From Klebsiella sp. RIT-PI-d (GTDB lineage Bacteria > Pseudomonadota > Gammaproteobacteria > Enterobacterales > Enterobacteriaceae), in NCBI RefSeq assembly GCF_001187865.1, contig NZ_LGIT01000009.1, forward strand, positions 310,001 through 374,000: DNA of 64,000 nt, written 5' to 3'. Shown in pieces: positions 1 to 9,028 of this stretch; the stretch's first letter is position 1; the number at the start of each line of letters is the position of its first letter. The notes under the pieces are model-generated. The model was not told where the DNA came from. It did not search any database and saw nothing but the letters and a program-made list of their open reading frames with translations. The translations under genes and the position numbers were made by a program.

Positions 1-2
1 CG

Positions 3-449
3 GATTTCTGGCAGGCGGTGCAGGATGAACTGCTGCCGCAGGTTCATGCGTTAGCACCTTTCAGCGAGCGGGCCGATAAAACGGTTGTTGCCGGACAGAG
101 TTTTGGCGGGCTGTCGTCGCTGTATGCCGCGCTGCACTGGCCGCAACGTTTTGGCTGCGTGCTCAGTCAGTCAGGATCGTACTGGTGGCCGCAGCGCGGC
201 GGGCAACAACCAGGCGCGCTGGTACAGGCGATCGCCCGCGGCGCGCTGAAGCCTGAAGGTCTGAAGCTGGTGCTGGAAGCAGGCGTTCGTGAACCGATCA
301 TCATGCGAGTCAATCTGGCGCTGTGTGAGGCTCTGCATCAGGTGGGCCAGGCGGTGGAATGGCGACCCGTTGAAGGTGGGCATGATGCCCTGTGCTGGCG
401 CGGCGGCCTCATCTCGGGACTGATTTCTCTTTTGCAGCCGCAATCATAA
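3..449 (+). CDS. fes: Enterobactin esterase Fes, C-terminal part
   Basis: This is the last ~149 codons of a cytoplasmic esterase that hydrolyses the tri-serine lactone of ferric enterobactin to release iron; the start lies upstream of the window. The visible part has the nucleophile elbow GQSFGG and, near the end, the GGHDALCW stretch that supplies the catalytic histidine. Length and ending agree with the C-terminal half of enterobacterial Fes. It is followed after 12 nt by ybdZ and entF in the same direction, the usual fes-ybdZ-entF order. Its Fur-controlled promoter would lie outside the window. Identification is by recognised sequence and context. Confidence 0.95.
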   Translation, partial: DFWQAVQDELLPQVHALAPFSERADKTVVAGQSFGGLSSLYAALHWPQRFGCVLSQSGSYWWPQRGGQQPGALVQAIARGALKPEGLKLVLEAGVREPIIMRVNLALCEALHQVGQAVEWRPVEGGHDALCWRGGLISGLISLLQPQS

Positions 450-461
450 CGGGAGTTGGCA

Positions 462-665
462 ATGCAATTCAGTAACCCTTTCGATAGCTCAGAAGGGCAG
501 TTTTATATTCTGCAAAATGAGCAGCAGCAGTTTAGCCTCTGGCCACAGCACTGTGCGTTGCCGCAGGGCTGGACGGTGATTTGCACGCCGCAGTCTCCGC
601 AGGCCTGTAATGACTGGCTGACCCATCACTGGACCACGCTCGCACCCGCGCATTATGCCCGTTAA
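462..665 (+). CDS. ybdZ: MbtH-like protein YbdZ
   Basis: A 67-residue MbtH-family protein that binds and activates the adenylation domain of its NRPS partner, here EntF. The family signature is present: NPF near the N-terminus, the NEQQQFSLWP segment, and a W-rich C-terminal half (GWTV, HHWTTL). I chose the ATG at 462 because GGGAG lies 6 nt upstream; a TTG at 456 would overlap the ribosome binding site. It sits between fes and entF, with entF starting 10 nt after its stop, so it is probably co-translated with its partner. Confidence 0.93.
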   Translation: MQFSNPFDSSEGQFYILQNEQQQFSLWPQHCALPQGWTVICTPQSPQACNDWLTHHWTTLAPAHYAR

Positions 666-675
666 GGAAGATATT

Positions 676-3600
676 ATGACCCCTCGTCTGCCTCTGGTAG
701 CCGCTCAGCCTGGTATCTGGATGGCTGAAAAACTCTCCACCCTGCCCAATGCCTGGAGCGTCGCCCACTATGTTGAACTTCACGGTGAACTGGATGCCGC
801 GCTGCTACAGCAGGCGATAGCGGCCGGGATGATGCAGGCCGATACGCTACGGATGCGCTTTACCGAACAGGAGGGCGAAGTCTGGCAATGGGTGGATGAG
901 CACGCCGAATTTTCGCTGCCCGCGCAGGTTGATGTGCGGGCGTCTGCCTGCCCGCATGAGACCGCACTGGCGTTAATGCATGCCGATCTCGATCAGAATT
1001 TACGCGTCGACAGCGGTAATCCGCTGATATGCCATCAACTGATTCAGGTCAGCGATACAAGGTGGTACTGGTATCAGCGTTACCACCATTTGCTGGTTGA
1101 TGGCTTCAGTTTCCCGGCTATTACCCGCCAGATCGCCGCTATTTACCGGGCGTGGCAGCGTGGGGAATCGACGCCAGCATCGCCATTTACCCCGTTTAGC
1201 GAGGTGGTGGAGGAGTATCAGCGCTACCGTGACAGTGCGACCTGGACGCGCGATGCGCAATTCTGGGCGCAGCAGCGTCGCCAGCTTCCCGCGCCGGCGT
1301 CGCTCTCGGCGGCTGCGCTGCCGGGCCGGGCAACAAGTAGCGCTATTTTGCGCCTGAAACGTTGCGCCAGCCGTGCAGACTTTAGCCGGCTGGCCGCCGC
1401 TGCACCTGATTGCCAGCGGGTCGATCTGGCGCTGGCGCTGGCTGCGTTATGGCTGGGACGACTGTGCGGACGTAACGACTATGCCGCCGGGTTTATCTTT
1501 ATGCGCCGGATGGGATCAGCAGCACTTACCGCTAGCGGACCGGTTCTCAACGTGCTGCCGCTTTCGGTGATGCTCGATCCGCAGGAAACCTTGCCTCAGC
1601 TGGCGATGCGTCTTGCCGGACAGCTCAAAAAAATGCGTCGCCATCAGCGTTATGATGCCGAGCAAATTGTTCGCGACAGCGGACGCGCCGCCGGGGATGA
1701 ACCGCTGTTTGGCCCGGTATTCAACATCAAAGTGTTCGATTATCAGCTCGATCTGGAGGGAATTAGCGCAACCACCCACACGCTGGCGACCGGCCCGGTT
1801 AACGATCTTGAACTGGCGCTGTTCCCGGATGAAGACGGCGGCCTGTCGCTGGAGGTACTTGCCAGTAAGCAACGCTACGATGAAGCGAGCCTCACCGCGC
1901 ACGTTGCCCGCCTGGATGCGCTACTTGCCCAGTTTGCCGCCTGTCCGCAGCTGCGCTGCGGCGAAGCAGAGTTGATTTCTGCCGGGGAATGGCAGCAAAT
2001 AGCGCAGATCAACCACACCGACCACCCTTTGCCGTCGACGACATTAAGCGCGCTGGTGGCGGAACAGGCATCCAGTACGCCGGATGCGCTGGCGCTGGCT
2101 GATGCCCATCACCGATTGAGTTATCGGCAGATGCGCCAGCAGGTGATGGCGCTGGCGCTGGTACTGCGCGAAAAAGGCGTCAGGCCCGGTGACTGTGTGG
2201 CCGTAGCCCTGCCGCGCTCGGTATTTTTAACCCTTGCGCTCCACGCCATCGTCGAGGTGGGGGCGGCCTGGCTACCGCTGGATACCGGCTATCCTGACGA
2301 CCGTCTGCATATGATGCTGGAAGATGCCCACCCGCAGCTTCTGCTGATCTCAGACGATCAGCGCGCCCGCTTTGGCGATCTGCCCGATCTGCAGAAGATG
2401 TGTTACACCGCGCTGTTGCCACCGTCAGATGCGCCGCCGCTGGCGCTTTCCCGCCCTGAGCATACCGCCTATATCATTTTTACGTCCGGCTCTACCGGAC
2501 GCCCGAAAGGCGTGATGGTCGGGCAAACGGCTATCGTCAATCGCCTGCTGTGGATGCAGGAACAGTATGTGTTAAGCGCCAGTGATGTGGTAGCGCAAAA
2601 AACGCCGTCCAGTTTTGACGTCTCGGTATGGGAATTTTTCTGGCCGTTTATTGCGGGTGCCAGTCTGGCGATGGCAGAGCCAGATGCCCATCGCGATCCG
2701 CGGGCCATGCAGCGTTTCTTTAGCCATTTTGCGGTAACAACGACCCATTTTGTGCCTTCAATGCTGGCGGCGTTTGTCGCCTCACTGGATGCCGACAGTG
2801 CAAAAGCACGCTGTGGCACGCTGAAACGCGTGTTTTGTAGCGGCGAAGCGCTTCCCACGGGGCTGTGCCGCGAGTGGGAGCAGCTGACCGGCGTACCGCT
2901 GCACAATCTTTATGGTCCGACTGAAGCTGCCGTGGATGTGAGCTGGTATCCAGCATACGGCCCGGAGCTGGCCGCCGTCACCGGCAATAGCGTGCCGATT
3001 GGCTATCCGGTATGGAATACCGGGCTGCGGATCCTTGACGCCATGATGCATCCGGTGCCGCCGGGCGTGGCAGGCGATCTTTATCTTACCGGTATTCAGC
3101 TAGCGCAAGGGTATCTGGGACGTCCCGATCTTACCGCCAGCCGGTTTATTGCCGATCCGTTCGCGCCTGGCCAGCGGATGTACCGTACCGGTGACGTTGC
3201 CCGCTGGCTGGACAACGGCGCGGTAGAATACCTCGGGCGCAGTGACGATCAGCTTAAAATCCGCGGACAGCGTATTGAACTGGGTGAGATTGATCGCGCG
3301 ATGCTGTCGCTGCCGGGGGTTGTGCAGGCCGTTGCTCATGCCTGCATATTTAATGAGGCGGCCGCTGTCGGCGGCGGCGACGCACGCCAGCTGGTCGGCT
3401 ATCTGGTTTTTGACGCTGGTCTGCCGCAGGACACCGCTGCCCTGCATCAACAGCTGCGCCAGCGCCTTCCGCCGCATATGGTGCCGGTAGTATTAATCCC
3501 GCTGAATGAACTACCGTTGAGTGCTAACGGCAAGCTGGATCGCAAGACGCTTCCGCGGCCTGCGCCGGCGGTAAACCATCGCGGTCGTGCGCCGCTTCCC

Positions 3601-4563
3601 GGCAGCGAAACCGACGTGGCTCAGGCCTTTTCGCACCTGCTGGGCGGCGAGGTGAATGATGTTGACGCCGATTTCTTTGCCCTCGGCGGGCACTCCCTGC
3701 TGGCGATGCGGCTGGCGGCCCACTTAAGTCGTCAGTTTGCCCGTGAGGTTACAGCGGGGCAGATTATGGTGGCGTCAAGCGTGGGTAAACTGAGCGCGCT
3801 TCTCGATTCCCCGGCACACGACGAACACGCCGCCCGGCTGGGCTATGAGCCGCTGCTGCCGCTGCGTGACGGGCCGGGGCCAACGCTGTTCTGCTTCCAT
3901 CCGGCTTCCGGTTTTGCCTGGCAGTTTAGCGTCTTGTCGCGCTATCTCCCGGCGCGCTGGTCAATCACCGGTATTCAATCTCCGCGCCCGGCAGGACCGA
4001 TGGCAACCTCAGCCACCCTCAACGAGGTCTGTGAACAGCATCTCGCCACGCTGCTGGCGCAGCAACCGCACGGCCCGTATTACCTGTTCGGGTATTCGCT
4101 TGGCGGTACGCTGGCGCAGGGCATCGCCGCGCGGCTGCGGGATCGGGGAGAAGAGGTCGCTTTTCTTGGCCTGCTTGATACCTGGCCGCCGGAAACACAG
4201 AACTGGGCACAAAAAGAGGCTAATGGGTTAGATCCTGAGGTGCTGGCAGAGATTAACCGTGAGCGTGAAGCGTTTCTTGCCGCCCGCAGCGGGCAGGATG
4301 CCGGTGAAATGTTTACTACCATTGAGGGCAATTATGCTGATGCGGTCAGGTTGCTGACCACGGCGCACAGCGCGCGATTTGCGGGCAAGGCGACGCTGTT
4401 TGTGGCAGAACGCACATTAACGCCGGGTATGGAACCGCATCAGGTATGGTCACCGTGGGTCGATGAGCTGGAAGTGTATCGTCAGGATTGCGCCCACGTC
4501 GACATTATTTCGCCCCAGTCATTTGAATCGATCGGACCCATATTAAAAGAGATCCTGGGATAA
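676..4563 (+). CDS. entF: Enterobactin synthase component F (NRPS EntF)
   Basis: A 1295-residue nonribosomal peptide synthetase that activates serine, condenses it with 2,3-dihydroxybenzoate from EntB, and cyclises three units to enterobactin. Domain order: condensation (HHLLVDG at ~137-143), adenylation (FTSGSTGRPKG at ~602-612), peptidyl carrier (GGHSL with the phosphopantetheine serine at ~1007) and thioesterase (GYSLGG with Ser ~1141, His ~1274). E. coli EntF is 1293 residues, so it is full length. The ATG at 676 follows AAGGAAG; an in-frame ATG at 655 overlaps ybdZ and is less likely. fepE, which follows entF in E. coli, is missing; a fimbrial operon converges on it instead. Confidence 0.97.
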   Translation: MTPRLPLVAAQPGIWMAEKLSTLPNAWSVAHYVELHGELDAALLQQAIAAGMMQADTLRMRFTEQEGEVWQWVDEHAEFSLPAQVDVRASACPHETALALMHADLDQNLRVDSGNPLICHQLIQVSDTRWYWYQRYHHLLVDGFSFPAITRQIAAIYRAWQRGESTPASPFTPFSEVVEEYQRYRDSATWTRDAQFWAQQRRQLPAPASLSAAALPGRATSSAILRLKRCASRADFSRLAAAAPDCQRVDLALALAALWLGRLCGRNDYAAGFIFMRRMGSAALTASGPVLNVLPLSVMLDPQETLPQLAMRLAGQLKKMRRHQRYDAEQIVRDSGRAAGDEPLFGPVFNIKVFDYQLDLEGISATTHTLATGPVNDLELALFPDEDGGLSLEVLASKQRYDEASLTAHVARLDALLAQFAACPQLRCGEAELISAGEWQQIAQINHTDHPLPSTTLSALVAEQASSTPDALALADAHHRLSYRQMRQQVMALALVLREKGVRPGDCVAVALPRSVFLTLALHAIVEVGAAWLPLDTGYPDDRLHMMLEDAHPQLLLISDDQRARFGDLPDLQKMCYTALLPPSDAPPLALSRPEHTAYIIFTSGSTGRPKGVMVGQTAIVNRLLWMQEQYVLSASDVVAQKTPSSFDVSVWEFFWPFIAGASLAMAEPDAHRDPRAMQRFFSHFAVTTTHFVPSMLAAFVASLDADSAKARCGTLKRVFCSGEALPTGLCREWEQLTGVPLHNLYGPTEAAVDVSWYPAYGPELAAVTGNSVPIGYPVWNTGLRILDAMMHPVPPGVAGDLYLTGIQLAQGYLGRPDLTASRFIADPFAPGQRMYRTGDVARWLDNGAVEYLGRSDDQLKIRGQRIELGEIDRAMLSLPGVVQAVAHACIFNEAAAVGGGDARQLVGYLVFDAGLPQDTAALHQQLRQRLPPHMVPVVLIPLNELPLSANGKLDRKTLPRPAPAVNHRGRAPLPGSETDVAQAFSHLLGGEVNDVDADFFALGGHSLLAMRLAAHLSRQFAREVTAGQIMVASSVGKLSALLDSPAHDEHAARLGYEPLLPLRDGPGPTLFCFHPASGFAWQFSVLSRYLPARWSITGIQSPRPAGPMATSATLNEVCEQHLATLLAQQPHGPYYLFGYSLGGTLAQGIAARLRDRGEEVAFLGLLDTWPPETQNWAQKEANGLDPEVLAEINREREAFLAARSGQDAGEMFTTIEGNYADAVRLLTTAHSARFAGKATLFVAERTLTPGMEPHQVWSPWVDELEVYRQDCAHVDIISPQSFESIGPILKEILG

Positions 4564-4568
4564 GCCTG

Positions 4569-4590
4569 ATAGCCGGGGAAACCCGGCTAT
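4569..4590. terminator. Perfect hairpin between convergent entF and fimbrial adhesin gene
   Basis: A 9-bp perfect stem (ATAGCCGGG / CCCGGCTAT) closed by a GAAA tetraloop lies just after the entF stop and ~27 bp from the end of the adhesin gene. Neither strand has a following T-run, so it may only protect 3' ends or act with Rho. It is listed as a terminator candidate because of position and stability. Confidence 0.5.
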
Positions 4591-4616
4591 CGTGTGATCC
4601 GCGAGGAGGATAATCA

Positions 4617-5735
4617 TTAAATACTGTTCAGGCTGGGGCTAAACTCAACGCGCAGCGTCCCTTTATAATATCCGGCGACTTTGTCGGCGATCCTGAATTT
4701 ATCGACAATAAGACGCAGCGGTGTCGGGGCGCAAAGTACCGGGTAGGTGATCGTCGGCAATCTGACCGGACGGATCCGATCGGTACCGTTTTGTCCCGCC
4801 TGCAATGTGAAAGTGTTGCTGTTTTTCACCGTCATCCACCCTTTGCTGTGGGGATCGAACATCTCAAGGCGATAATCAATGCGTTCAGCTTCAGCCGTTC
4901 CACCGGAAACGGTATTATAAATAGAGAAATAACCGTTTTTACGATTGGCCCCGGATTTACCTTCATCATTGAACGACAGTTTCATGCTATCGCTGTTCGA
5001 GTTGTAGCCATCGTATAAACACATATCCAGCGTAGTGACATCTTCGGTAAAACTGTTCCCGGTAACGGAACCCGTGGGATGCAGATCGAGCTGGACCAGC
5101 GGATTAGCGCTGTTAAATTCCGGAAAGTAGATGTCTTGTTTGCCGGTGGCCTTGCCTTTCAGGGTAATGTTGGCAGTGTAATCAATGGTACCGCCACCGC
5201 TGTATTTCAGCTTGAGTTGGCCCTCCCATATCCCCCCGATGGGAAGAGCATTCATCTCGTTTTGTGTTATCCATACGGTTAACGTTTTGGAGTTAGTATG
5301 TATGCTCCAGGTATCATTGAAACAAGCCCAGTCTTCCCAGGAGTTAAGGCTCTGCTTACCAGCACAATAGCTTGAGTTAGCAGGATCGGCGCTGTCGTAG
5401 TACAAGTTTTCAAGATACGCCTGAACCTTAAAAGTATGCTGCATTTTACTTCGTCTTTCAGTCAGTACCATAGAGATGGTTGAGCCCTTCTTACTTTGAT
5501 GCGTACAGGTCTGGTGCAACGCGGAATTATTACAGTCATAGGTACCATGGTAAGCCTGGCCGGTTGAGTATCCCGTAAAATCATGATCCCACAGATAAAC
5601 GTCGGCAGGCGCGCCACCGGAGAGTTCATATTCCTGCATAGTGCTTACTGTCGGTGTAGGGCCAACAACGGTGGTGGCTTCGGCGTAGCCGCTGGTGAAT
5701 ATTGCACATACCCATAAAAATTTTATCCATTTCAT
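4617..5735 (-). CDS. CFA/I-type (class 5) fimbrial tip adhesin
   Basis: A 372-residue exported protein with a signal peptide (MKWIKFLWVCAIFTSGYA, then EATTVV) and several cysteines (SYCAGK, WACFND, DMCLYD, VLCAPT) expected to form disulfides. Size and position, last in a chaperone-pilin-usher-adhesin operon, match CfaE/CooD minor tip adhesins, which initiate fibre assembly and bind the receptor. The start overlaps the usher stop in an ATGA, showing translational coupling. The receptor cannot be predicted. The family call is strong from operon architecture and moderate from the sequence itself. Confidence 0.82.
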   Translation of the reverse strand: MKWIKFLWVCAIFTSGYAEATTVVGPTPTVSTMQEYELSGGAPADVYLWDHDFTGYSTGQAYHGTYDCNNSALHQTCTHQSKKGSTISMVLTERRSKMQHTFKVQAYLENLYYDSADPANSSYCAGKQSLNSWEDWACFNDTWSIHTNSKTLTVWITQNEMNALPIGGIWEGQLKLKYSGGGTIDYTANITLKGKATGKQDIYFPEFNSANPLVQLDLHPTGSVTGNSFTEDVTTLDMCLYDGYNSNSDSMKLSFNDEGKSGANRKNGYFSIYNTVSGGTAEAERIDYRLEMFDPHSKGWMTVKNSNTFTLQAGQNGTDRIRPVRLPTITYPVLCAPTPLRLIVDKFRIADKVAGYYKGTLRVEFSPSLNSI

Positions 5736-8434
5736 TGCACATTCTCCCTTTGTGCCGTTTCCAGGGCCTGTTTACGCAACGACTGTTTTAACTGTGCCTG
5801 GACCTGAACCTGCGGTGGTAACTGTTCATAGGATATGACGGAACAAACCACCTCTCCGGCATAACGAATGCTGGCGCGCTTCTTGACGATGTTAAGCGGG
5901 CATTTCAGGAAGGACTGTGCGGCAAGAATGAACAGATCCCTTGAGTCTCCCTGCATTTCCAGCGTAAATCCGCCGTTTTCTGCCATCAGCAGCATGGTGC
6001 TGTTCAGACCTATTACCGGTAAATGTTTCATGCTTTCTGGCAGCAGCAGGCGACCAATATAGTTGTCGTTAAATGAGGCAGAAACTTCGCGATAGCGTAG
6101 TTTACCCGGCAGAAGCATCAGATTTTGCTTACCCGAACCCGTAATTACATTGGTGGTCCCGCTCTGATGCTTACGCGAGCTGTCATTAACTTCTACGTAG
6201 CCCATTTCGTAACCGGTATACGGGAACAGCACGGATTCATTGCCGGTCAGGCTGGCCTTGTTGCCGTTGGCGTTAGCATCGACAGACAACGGCTCCGATG
6301 TGTCTTCTGCGATATTTCGCACTGACACCAGCACGGCAGCTGACGGATCGCCATTGCCGGAGCGGCCGATTTGCACACCATGACGGCTTACCGCCAGCGT
6401 TGAGCTATAGCTGCCGGTAAAAGCGGTAGTATGATCGCGATCTTTACGGTCATAGCTGTCCGAGAGGTTAGCACTCATATTGCCATACAGGCTATCGATA
6501 CGGCCATTAACCCCGCTGTCCAGCGTATCAGTATTGATACCGCTAAGGCTAACACCGACTTCTTTATGGTTGATATTGTCGTCATACCAGGTACGAGACA
6601 TATTCCAGGACGTCTGCTCGCTGGCATTCTTACTGTTTCGATAATCAGCGCCAAAGGTCGTGGAGTGGCTGCGTGCGCTGGCATCCTGACGAGGCGCTTC
6701 ATTGAAGGTTAACATCAAATAGCCGCCGCGATCGTCACTGTCACAGTTGCTGTCATCTCGGGTAAACACGCCAAAATTGGTATTGATAATCCAGTTACTC
6801 AGAGTAAAGCTGCGGGTCGCGCTAAGCTGCACGTTATCGGAAGTCGAATTTGCATCCGTCTGGCTAAAATAGTTATCGGTAAAACTGTCGTCGTTATCCC
6901 AGCGAGTGTGATAGTCCGCATGATTACGGGTACGGTTCCAGTTTAATGACAGGTTCCAGTTATAAATATTCTGTGAGATACCCGCGCTGATGCTTTCAAA
7001 ACAGTCGAGATCGGCATCATTTGCGTCGTTATCCCCGGAGCACTCCCCACCACGCGTATCCTTACGATAGAAACTCAATGAGGGCAGATTGTCGGCATGC
7101 CAGTTCAACTGTTGCATATTGCCGCTCCCACCCCGATCGGTGCGGTAGAAACCGTTTTGCAAGTCCGTATCGCCGAAGGCGTCAAATGAGGGAGTAATAT
7201 GAGTGTTAATTTCTGCTGAGAAGTTATTGTCTACTGAGGCAACGCCGAGCATGACGTCACTGCGGGCTGTGACCGGAATGCGCAGACCGGCCTGCGCCGA
7301 GGTGGGATGACTGTCGCTGTCATCGTCGTTAATGGACGTATCGTCATCATCGCTTAATCTTCCCGCCTGCATAAACCACTGAATATGACCGTCCGTCAGA
7401 TCGCCGGTTTTAGTGAATGGCACGACGTCGGTACGGGCAAGCTGGTTGCTCTCATATATTTTCAGTTGCAGGGTGTAGCTTCCCGACGGAAATGACGAGG
7501 TATCCAGCATCTGGTTACCGCCGCTCAAATAAAACGAACCGAGTAACTGATTGTCCCGATAAGCATCTACGCGGGAGCTGCGGGAAAGTAGGACGCTGAC
7601 CGGTGTCCCCTGGCTGGCCCGATCGCGGTTAAGGTAGCTGAGCGTCGAACCTGTGCGGAACCCGTCAAATTTGTCGAGGGGTAAAAAGGAGAAAGTAAAG
7701 TTACCGCCGTCAAGGTTAAACAGACTACGACTGTCCATTCGCCCGCCCTGCACGTAAAAGCGGCTCAAAAAATCATAGCGATAATACAGTTCGTTAACGT
7801 CTGCATCCGTCTGTGATTCACCGTCACTCTCGTTACTGTTGAGGTTCCAGTAAGCCCCAATATAACTATTTTCCGTTACCCCCAGCGCACCTGTTCCTTG
7901 CAGATATGCCGATTTAAAATCATCCTGAATGGCGACGTTAAGATCCTGCTGGTGGATAAACGCGTTTGCCACATTGTCATCGGCGTTAGGCGTCAAATAC
8001 AGCGAACGTGTCGTATCATCCGGATACCACGCTTTATTCAAAAAAAGGTCAACGGCGTTCTGTTCATCATTATAAATCAGTGCAACGTCATCAGTCGTAA
8101 TATAACCACAGCCGGTGCTGACATTATTTGCTGAACAGGCAAGTTCACCATGGCGTGCCAGCGGTTGATTTAATTTTTTACCGATATTGACAGCATAGGT
8201 TTTATTATCACCTAATGCCATTGCAGCAATAATTTTTTGCGGCTGCTCGAATTTTACGCTGTCGAGATTGACGGTCGCATAGAATTTACCTAAGTGCCGT
8301 CCGGCAAGAAAGACATCAACGTATTCCTGTTGACCGAGTACAATAGCTTCAAAGCCCGGCGGAATTTTATCTGTGCGCGCGGTCGCTACATTGAGCATGG
8401 AAAAGATGACTAATCCAAAAATTGACTTTTTCAT
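5732..8434 (-). CDS. CFA/I-type fimbrial outer-membrane usher
   Basis: A 900-residue outer-membrane usher of the alternate chaperone-usher (CfaC/CooC) type. It has a signal peptide ending near NVATA, followed by an N-terminal domain (FEAIVLGQQEYVDVFL) and a long beta-barrel rich in Asn/Asp/Ser. CfaC is about 870 residues, so this one is full length. It secretes and polymerises pilin subunits delivered by the chaperone. It is separated from the pilin gene by 74 nt that contain a terminator-like hairpin, and it overlaps the adhesin gene by 4 nt. No frameshift is seen, so the fimbria is probably functional. Confidence 0.88.
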   Translation of the reverse strand: MKKSIFGLVIFSMLNVATARTDKIPPGFEAIVLGQQEYVDVFLAGRHLGKFYATVNLDSVKFEQPQKIIAAMALGDNKTYAVNIGKKLNQPLARHGELACSANNVSTGCGYITTDDVALIYNDEQNAVDLFLNKAWYPDDTTRSLYLTPNADDNVANAFIHQQDLNVAIQDDFKSAYLQGTGALGVTENSYIGAYWNLNSNESDGESQTDADVNELYYRYDFLSRFYVQGGRMDSRSLFNLDGGNFTFSFLPLDKFDGFRTGSTLSYLNRDRASQGTPVSVLLSRSSRVDAYRDNQLLGSFYLSGGNQMLDTSSFPSGSYTLQLKIYESNQLARTDVVPFTKTGDLTDGHIQWFMQAGRLSDDDDTSINDDDSDSHPTSAQAGLRIPVTARSDVMLGVASVDNNFSAEINTHITPSFDAFGDTDLQNGFYRTDRGGSGNMQQLNWHADNLPSLSFYRKDTRGGECSGDNDANDADLDCFESISAGISQNIYNWNLSLNWNRTRNHADYHTRWDNDDSFTDNYFSQTDANSTSDNVQLSATRSFTLSNWIINTNFGVFTRDDSNCDSDDRGGYLMLTFNEAPRQDASARSHSTTFGADYRNSKNASEQTSWNMSRTWYDDNINHKEVGVSLSGINTDTLDSGVNGRIDSLYGNMSANLSDSYDRKDRDHTTAFTGSYSSTLAVSRHGVQIGRSGNGDPSAAVLVSVRNIAEDTSEPLSVDANANGNKASLTGNESVLFPYTGYEMGYVEVNDSSRKHQSGTTNVITGSGKQNLMLLPGKLRYREVSASFNDNYIGRLLLPESMKHLPVIGLNSTMLLMAENGGFTLEMQGDSRDLFILAAQSFLKCPLNIVKKRASIRYAGEVVCSVISYEQLPPQVQVQAQLKQSLRKQALETAQRENVQ

Positions 8435-8460
8435 TACTCAACCATCATCCCTGTTATGGT

Positions 8461-8490
8461 AAAAATGAACCGAAGAAAGTCCCCGGTTCA
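8461..8490 (-). terminator. Hairpin plus T-run between pilin and usher genes (attenuator)
   Basis: On the minus strand a 7-bp stem (TGAACCG / CGGTTCA) with an 11-nt loop is followed directly by TTTTT. It lies between the stop of the major pilin and the start of the usher. Partial termination here would give much more pilin than usher and adhesin mRNA, as is common in chaperone-usher operons. Confidence 0.7.
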
Positions 8491-8508
8491 TTGCTGTCCT
8501 GTCTGCAA

Positions 8509-9003
8509 TTACTGATATAGATAAAGGCTCACTACGCCCTGATATGTACCGGTATTCAGTGGTTCTTGTACGGTCTGGGAAATCTGCAATTGTTTAGCAA
8601 CTGAACCGGTTTTGACGGCATCAGCCGTATTTGGGAACAGCTCAGTTGCCTTCAGCGTGGTGTCGGTGGTGGTCAGCTCACTGTTACCCCATTTAACCGT
8701 CATTGGAACCGTCTCTCCGCCAATGTTATTAATCAGGGAAAAATCACTAACCAGTTTTATTTTTATATCCTTTGACACGTCGTTTGACCAGATTTTAGTC
8801 ATCAGTGAATAGGGTGCCAGACCCGTGCCCGGAAAGTACTGCATATCAATATTTTTCGGCAGAGAGGAGCCATCGGTTTGGGTCATATCCAGCGCTGCAT
8901 CAACGCTTGCAGTGACAGTAATATCCTTTTGTACTGCCATTGCGGAACCCATGGTAGACACCACAGCCAGTGCCAGTAAAGATGTAATAATCGTACGTTT
9001 CAT
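8509..9003 (-). CDS. CFA/I-type major fimbrial subunit
   Basis: A 164-residue pilin with a signal peptide ending at GSAMA and a mature N-terminus VQKDITVTASVDAALDM. This strongly resembles the VEKNITVTASVDP start of CFA/I CfaB, so it belongs to the class 5/alpha fimbrial subunits. The C-terminal TYQGVVSLYLYQ also matches the family pattern (NYSGVVSL...). In this family the N-terminal strand donates to the next subunit. It is the second gene of the operon, 25 nt after the chaperone, and is followed by an attenuator-like hairpin. Confidence 0.9.
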   Translation of the reverse strand: MKRTIITSLLALAVVSTMGSAMAVQKDITVTASVDAALDMTQTDGSSLPKNIDMQYFPGTGLAPYSLMTKIWSNDVSKDIKIKLVSDFSLINNIGGETVPMTVKWGNSELTTTDTTLKATELFPNTADAVKTGSVAKQLQISQTVQEPLNTGTYQGVVSLYLYQ

Positions 9004-9028
9004 TTATTTATTTCCATATAATTAAAAC

